Source: a virus. From it: 25,539 bases of DNA. The stretch spans positions 1-25,539 of the IMG/VR virus record IMGVR_UViG_3300031774_000134; one strand, written 5' to 3'. Below, in pieces: positions 20,992-25,539 of this stretch. The notes under the pieces were generated by a model, which searched no databases, had not been told where the DNA came from, and was given only the letters and a program-made list of their open reading frames with translations. A program made the translations under genes and the position numbers. The stretch's first letter is position 1. Each line of letters starts with the position of its first letter.

Positions 20992-23409
20992 ATGTCAAAA
21001 CAAATAACAAAAGGACGGTTTCCTAGCCAATCAGCTAGTGATGGTGAAAAATCTTCATCTACATATGGTTTAGAAGTTGCAAAAGCTATAGAAGCTGAAT
21101 GGTTTAAAAGAGATTCAGGTTCTGTTAGATACTATGCTAATAGAGATCAATTTCACAGATTAAGGCTTTATGCTAGAGGAGAGCAGAGCATACAAAAATA
21201 TAAAGATGAATTATCAATTAATGGTGATTTATCATATTTAAATTTAGACTGGAAGCCAATACCTATAATTCCTAAGTTTGTTGATATTGTAGTAAATGGT
21301 ATATCAGAAAGAATGTATGATATAAAAGCTTATTCTCAAGATCAAGCTTCTATAGATACAAGAACAAGTTATGTTGATTCTATTGTTAGAGACATGAAAA
21401 ACAAATCATTATTTGATGAGTTACAGGATTCTTTTTCAATTAACATGTACAATAATGACAGAGAAACTTTGCCAGAAACACAAGAAGAGTTAGAACTTCA
21501 TATGCAACTTGATTATAAACAATCAATAGAAATAGCTGAAGAAGAAGCAATAAATAATGTTTTTGACTATAATAAATATGATTTATTAAAAAAGAGATTA
21601 GATTATGATTTAGCTGTTTTAGGTATTGGAGCTGTTAAAAATAGTTTTAATACTTCTGAAGGTATAAAAATAGATTATGTAGATCCTGCTGATCTAGTTT
21701 ATTCATATACTGAATCACCATACTTTGATGATATATATTATGTAGGAGAGGTAAAAAGAGTTAGCTTGATTGATTTGAAAAAACAGTATCCTGAATTAAA
21801 CAGTGATGATATTAAAGAATTAGAAGACTCTAGCAATAGTGCTATGTTATATAATAAGTCTTATTCTTCTGCAGATTCTCCAGATAATAATTACGTTTAT
21901 ATTTTATATTTTGAATATAAAACATTTAATAATCAAGTTTATAAAATTAAAGAAACATCAACTGGTTCACAAAAATCTATAAAAAAGACTGATCAATTTG
22001 ATCCACCAAAAAATGCAGAAAACAGGTTTCAAAAAGTAAATAGATCAATAGAGGTTATTTATGAAGGTGCTAAAATAATTGGATCAAATAAACTACTTAA
22101 ATGGAAGTTAGCAGAAAATATGACAAGACCATATTCTGATATAACAAAAGCACAACTATCTTATAGTATTGTTGCTCCACGTATTTATAAAGGTAAAATA
22201 GAATCTTTAGTAAGTAGAATGACAACGTTTGCTGATATGGTTCAATTGACTCATTTAAAATTACAACAAGTATTATCAAGAATGGTACCGGATGGTGTTT
22301 ATTTAGATGCTGATGGTATAGCTGAAATAGATTTAGGTAACGGAACTAATTACAATCCACAAGAAGCATTAAACATGTATTTCCAAACGGGTTCTGTTAT
22401 AGGTAGATCTATGACTGGTGATGGTGAATATAATCATAGTCGTATGCCAGTTCAAGAATTACAATCATCTTCTGGTGGACAGAAAATAGCTAGTTTAATT
22501 CAATCTTATAATTATTATTTACAAATGATTAGAGATGTGACTGGTTTAAATGAAGCAAGAGATGGTAGTATGCCTGATAAAAATGCTTTAGTAGGTTTAC
22601 AAAAAATAGCCGCTGCTAATTCAAATGTTGCTACTAGGCATGTTTTACAAGCTGGATTATATTTAACTTTAAAAACAGCAGAAGCAATATCATTAAGAGT
22701 TTCTGATGTGTTACAATATGGAAATACAACTCAAGCATTTATAAATGGTGTTGGTAAATTTAATGTGGCTAGTTTAAAAGAAATACAAACGTTACATTTG
22801 CATGATTTTGGTATATTTTTAGAATTAGCTCCAGATGAAGAACAGAAACAAATTCTTGAAAATAATATTCAAATGGCATTACAACAAAAGCAAATAGAAA
22901 TAGAAGATGCTATTGATGCGAGAGAGGTTAAAAATTTAAAACTTGCTAATCAATTACTTAAACTAAGAAGAAAGAAAAAGTTTGAAAAAGATAGACAACT
23001 TCAAATGGAAAATATTGAAGCTCAAAGCAGATCAAATGCACAAGCTGCGCAGGCTGCTGCTCAGAGTGAAGCTCAGAAAGAACAGGTGATAATGCAAGGT
23101 AAAGCTAAAATGTCAGAAATAGAACATCAATTTGAAATACAAAAGCTTGAAAGAGAAGCTGAAATTAAAAAAGAATTAATGTTTCACGAGTTTCAACTTA
23201 ACATGCAGCTTAAACAAGCTGAAACACAGGTGATAAATAATAAAGAAGAATACAAAGAAAACAGAAAAGACAAAAGAACAAAAATACAAGCTACACAACA
23301 AAGTGAGCTTATAAACCAGCGACAAACTGGAAAACCACCAAAAGATTTTGAATCTGCAGGATTTGATAATTTAGGTGGATTTGGATTAGAACAATTTGAT
23401 CCAAGATAA
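20992..23409 (+). CDS. Portal protein
   Basis: This 805-aa protein, directly downstream of the large terminase, forms the dodecameric DNA gate at one capsid vertex. The N-terminal part shows a portal-like core: YYANRDQFHRLRLYARGEQS, WKPIPIIPKFVDIVVNGI, a helix-rich stem region, and the conserved-type segment TGLNEARDGSMPDKNALVG (about 510-530). Residues about 615-760 are an almost uninterrupted charged helix (Gln/Glu/Lys/Ala-rich, e.g. AQAAQAAAQSEAQKEQV), predicted to be a coiled coil and comparable to the C-terminal barrel or crown of large P22-like portals. The tail ends GGFGLEQFDPR. The long core plus barrel explains a size well above T7-like portals (about 535 aa). The scaffold gene follows after a 26-base A/T-only spacer. 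Confidence 0.85.
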   Translation: MSKQITKGRFPSQSASDGEKSSSTYGLEVAKAIEAEWFKRDSGSVRYYANRDQFHRLRLYARGEQSIQKYKDELSINGDLSYLNLDWKPIPIIPKFVDIVVNGISERMYDIKAYSQDQASIDTRTSYVDSIVRDMKNKSLFDELQDSFSINMYNNDRETLPETQEELELHMQLDYKQSIEIAEEEAINNVFDYNKYDLLKKRLDYDLAVLGIGAVKNSFNTSEGIKIDYVDPADLVYSYTESPYFDDIYYVGEVKRVSLIDLKKQYPELNSDDIKELEDSSNSAMLYNKSYSSADSPDNNYVYILYFEYKTFNNQVYKIKETSTGSQKSIKKTDQFDPPKNAENRFQKVNRSIEVIYEGAKIIGSNKLLKWKLAENMTRPYSDITKAQLSYSIVAPRIYKGKIESLVSRMTTFADMVQLTHLKLQQVLSRMVPDGVYLDADGIAEIDLGNGTNYNPQEALNMYFQTGSVIGRSMTGDGEYNHSRMPVQELQSSSGGQKIASLIQSYNYYLQMIRDVTGLNEARDGSMPDKNALVGLQKIAAANSNVATRHVLQAGLYLTLKTAEAISLRVSDVLQYGNTTQAFINGVGKFNVASLKEIQTLHLHDFGIFLELAPDEEQKQILENNIQMALQQKQIEIEDAIDAREVKNLKLANQLLKLRRKKKFEKDRQLQMENIEAQSRSNAQAAQAAAQSEAQKEQVIMQGKAKMSEIEHQFEIQKLEREAEIKKELMFHEFQLNMQLKQAETQVINNKEEYKENRKDKRTKIQATQQSELINQRQTGKPPKDFESAGFDNLGGFGLEQFDPR

Positions 23410-23435
23410 TTTTTTAAATTTTATAATATTTTATT

Positions 23436-24620
23436 ATGTCAGAAATCAAAATGAAACCAGTTGAAGACAATTTGTCTACAGCTGAAAAAGAACAAGAATT
23501 AGTCGATCAAACTAGTGGACAACAAGAAGATGGCGTTTACAAAGTTGATTTAACTAAACAACCAGAAGAAAAAACCGTTGAACAACCTCCTGTTGAAAAA
23601 GTAGAAGAAGCTAAAAAACAAGAGGAACCTGTTGAACAGATTAAAGAGGAAGAAAAACAAGTTGAACCTCAAGAACAAGAAGAAGTAATAACATTAATTA
23701 AAGAAGAAAAAGATGGCATACAAGTGCAAGAGCAAGGGCAAGTACAAGAAAAGCAGCCCGAAGAAAGTCAAGTCTTACAAGAAGAAGTAAAACTAGAATA
23801 TCCTGAAGATGTTAAGAAACTCATGGATTTTATGAGTGAAACTGGCGGAACATTACAGGATTATGTAAAATTAAATGTTGATGTTGAATCACTAGGTGAT
23901 GATGACCTATTGTTAGAATACTACAAATCAACAAAACCTCATTTAAACAATGATGAAATCAATTTTTTGTTAGAGGATAAATTTTCTTATGATGATGAAA
24001 TAGATAAAGAAAGAGATATTAGAAGAAAAAAATTAAACTACAAAGAAGAAGTCGCTAGCGCAAAAAAATATTTAGCTAACGCAAAAAGTAAATACTATAA
24101 TGACATAAAATCTGGTTCTAATTTTTCTCCGGAAATTAAAGAAGCTATAAATTTTTATGATAATTATAAAAAAGAGCAGAACGAATTAACTGCTCAGCAG
24201 CAAAAGTCAAATGAACATTTTGTTAATCAAACTAATAATGTTTTTAGTGATAAATTCAAAGGTTTTGAGTTTAAAGTTGGTGAAAACAAGTTTAGATACA
24301 ACGTAAAAGATGTTCAGACAACTAAACAAGCACAAAGTAACATATTAAGTGCATTTGAGACGTTCTTAGATGACAAAAACATGTTAAAAGATGCTAATGG
24401 TTATCATAAGGCACTTTATGCTGCTAGAAACGCTGATTCAATAGCGAATCATTTTTATGAACAAGGAAAGTCAGATGCTATAAAGCAAATGTCTGCAGAA
24501 GCTAAAAATATTAATATGGATCCTAGAAGGATTGGTCAAAATATAGATTCTGGAGGAATGAAAGTGAGAGCTATAAGCGGCGATGATAGTTCAAAATTAA
24601 GAATTAAAATTAAAAAATAA
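23436..24620 (+). CDS. Capsid scaffolding protein
   Basis: This 394-aa protein lies between portal and major capsid genes, the standard place for the scaffold. Residues 1-125 are low-complexity and Glu/Gln/Val/Pro-rich with EE(Q/K)-PVE repeats, probably disordered. Residues 125-300 are helical (VKKLMDFMSETGGTLQDYVK, EEVASAKKYLANAKSKYY). The C-terminal part contains YHKALYAARNADSIANHFYE and EQGKSDAIKQMSAEAKNINM, a pattern seen at scaffold C-termini of Bacteroidota phages, and ends in a basic RIKIKK. A basic C-terminus is the typical capsid-binding end of scaffolds. It directs prohead assembly and is lost or cleaved before packaging. No protease motif is visible, so it is unlikely to be a scaffold-protease fusion. 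It is followed 18 bases later by the capsid gene. Confidence 0.75.
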   Translation: MSEIKMKPVEDNLSTAEKEQELVDQTSGQQEDGVYKVDLTKQPEEKTVEQPPVEKVEEAKKQEEPVEQIKEEEKQVEPQEQEEVITLIKEEKDGIQVQEQGQVQEKQPEESQVLQEEVKLEYPEDVKKLMDFMSETGGTLQDYVKLNVDVESLGDDDLLLEYYKSTKPHLNNDEINFLLEDKFSYDDEIDKERDIRRKKLNYKEEVASAKKYLANAKSKYYNDIKSGSNFSPEIKEAINFYDNYKKEQNELTAQQQKSNEHFVNQTNNVFSDKFKGFEFKVGENKFRYNVKDVQTTKQAQSNILSAFETFLDDKNMLKDANGYHKALYAARNADSIANHFYEQGKSDAIKQMSAEAKNINMDPRRIGQNIDSGGMKVRAISGDDSSKLRIKIKK

Positions 24621-24638
24621 CTTTAAAAAAAACAAATT

Positions 24639-25539
24639 ATGGCAATTACATTAGGGAGCGGAACTACAACTCCAGCTCCAGTTAAACAAACTTTGTCAAC
24701 AAACTACATTGACTTTACATCGGCTGCAGAAAAAGGATGGGCGCAACAATATCTTCCAGACTTATATGAAGCAGAGATCGAAAAGTTCGGTGATAGATCT
24801 GTTGGTGGGTTTTTAAAAATGGTAGGCGCAGAAATGCCTATGAGTTCAGATCAAATCATTTGGTCAGAACAAGGAAGATTACACCTATCTTACTCAGGTG
24901 GTACACTAGTAGCTGATTCGAGTGGTTCAAATTCTATAACAGGACTTACTGATCACGCTATTAGAGTAGGACAAACCGTAGTGGTAAGTGATGGTACAGC
25001 TGTCGTAAAAGCTTATGTATCAGCGGTTGCTTCATCAGCAATAACAGTTAAATGTTACACAAACTCTACTGGTTGTGTTGGTGGAGGTTTAACAGCTGGA
25101 TCTGGAATTAAACTTTTCGTATACGGTTCTGAATTCAAAAAAGCTGACACTGGTATGAACGAAGCGGTTAAGCCAAGTTTCCAGTCTTACACTAACAACC
25201 CAATTATCTTAAAAGATAAATATGAGATCTCTGGATCTGATGCTTCTCAAATTGGATGGGTTGAAGTTACAGGTGAAGCTGGTCAGTCAGGTTACTTATG
25301 GTATATCAAAGCTGAAGGTGATACTAGAAAGAGATTCGAGGATTACTTAGAAATGGCGATGATTGAATCAGAAAAAAATGTTAATACAAATTTAGCAGAC
25401 ATCGCAGGAACTGAAGGTTTATTTGCTGCGGTAAAAGATAGAGGTCACATCCATGAAGATGGTATTGACGGTTCTTCTGCTTCTGATGATTTAGCTGATT
25501 TTGATAACATGCTTAAGAAATTAGATAAGCAAGGAGCTA
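24639..25539 (+). CDS. Major capsid protein, N-terminal 300 residues (3' truncated)
   Basis: The frame opens at ATG 24639 (MAITLGSGTTTPAPVKQTLS) after a CTTTAAAAAAAACAAATT leader and stays open to the right edge, where the window stops one base into codon 301. Position after the scaffold, high Gly/Ala/Thr content and strongly biased codons (TTC, ATC, GGT, AAC) indicate the major capsid protein. An N-terminal arm region (NYIDFTSAAEKGWAQQYLPD) leads to a long helix (LYEAEIEKFGDRSVGGFLKM). A beta-rich P/E-loop-like region and a spine-like helix follow (RKRFEDYLEMAMIESEKNVN). This is consistent with an HK97-type fold, though I infer the fold rather than see a diagnostic motif. Insert-like strands (about 90-165) could form a surface domain. 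Confidence 0.8.
   Translation, partial: MAITLGSGTTTPAPVKQTLSTNYIDFTSAAEKGWAQQYLPDLYEAEIEKFGDRSVGGFLKMVGAEMPMSSDQIIWSEQGRLHLSYSGGTLVADSSGSNSITGLTDHAIRVGQTVVVSDGTAVVKAYVSAVASSAITVKCYTNSTGCVGGGLTAGSGIKLFVYGSEFKKADTGMNEAVKPSFQSYTNNPIILKDKYEISGSDASQIGWVEVTGEAGQSGYLWYIKAEGDTRKRFEDYLEMAMIESEKNVNTNLADIAGTEGLFAAVKDRGHIHEDGIDGSSASDDLADFDNMLKKLDKQGA

Noticed and set aside
1-25539. tRNA genes, integrase, attachment sites, insertion sequences, diversity-generating retroelement
   Set aside because: No cloverleaf-sized gap, recombinase, transposase or reverse transcriptase frame is present, and intergenic spaces are all under about 85 bases.

Overview
The window is a contiguous late-gene region of a tailed double-stranded DNA phage (Caudoviricetes). 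Every supported gene is on the + strand, and genes are tightly packed, often overlapping as TAATG, ATGA or TAGTG junctions. The DNA is very A/T-rich. Shine-Dalgarno sequences are essentially absent. Most starts are instead preceded by A/T-only leaders ending in AAATTATG or AAAATATG, which is typical of Bacteroidota (for example Flavobacteriia) and their phages. A marine or aquatic flavobacterial phage is therefore the best guess for source, but nothing in the window proves the host. TAA, TAG and TGA all act as ordinary stops.

Layout, left to right: (1) 1-11057, adsorption module: the C-terminal end of a gp53-like tail fibre, a tail-fibre assembly chaperone, two beta-rich tail or fibre proteins, and two giant fibres (1471 and 1416 aa). 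Each giant fibre ends in an S74-type self-cleaving intramolecular chaperone. (2) 11139-12132, three small genes with A/T-only leaders and markedly richer codon use than their neighbours. (3) 12160-14397, a folding and regulation module: a divergent GroEL, a short GroES that lacks the roof loop, and a MarR-like winged-helix protein. (4) 14415-14870, three tiny Lys/Arg-rich proteins. (5) 14870-17125, two proteins sharing an N-terminal motif, the second with an HExxH zincin signature. (6) 17129-18558, a 50-aa CGC-motif protein, a three-TM holin, a 72-aa protein, and a 195-aa protein that reads as a possible tandem GroES-like co-chaperonin. (7) 18512-25539, packaging and head: a putative small terminase, large terminase, portal, scaffold, and the start of the major capsid protein, cut by the window edge.

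The most striking theme is protein folding. The window holds a chaperonin, a co-chaperonin in the reverse of the bacterial groES-groEL order, a candidate second co-chaperonin, two S74 fibre chaperones and a tail-fibre assembly chaperone. By eye, the GroEL keeps all ATPase residues. However, it has lost the charged pair of the ring-ring interface, several hydrophobic substrate-binding residues and the Gly-Gly-Met tail. A single-ring, phage-dedicated folding chamber is a testable possibility. Tail morphology cannot be decided: no sheath, tape measure, endolysin or replication gene lies in the window.
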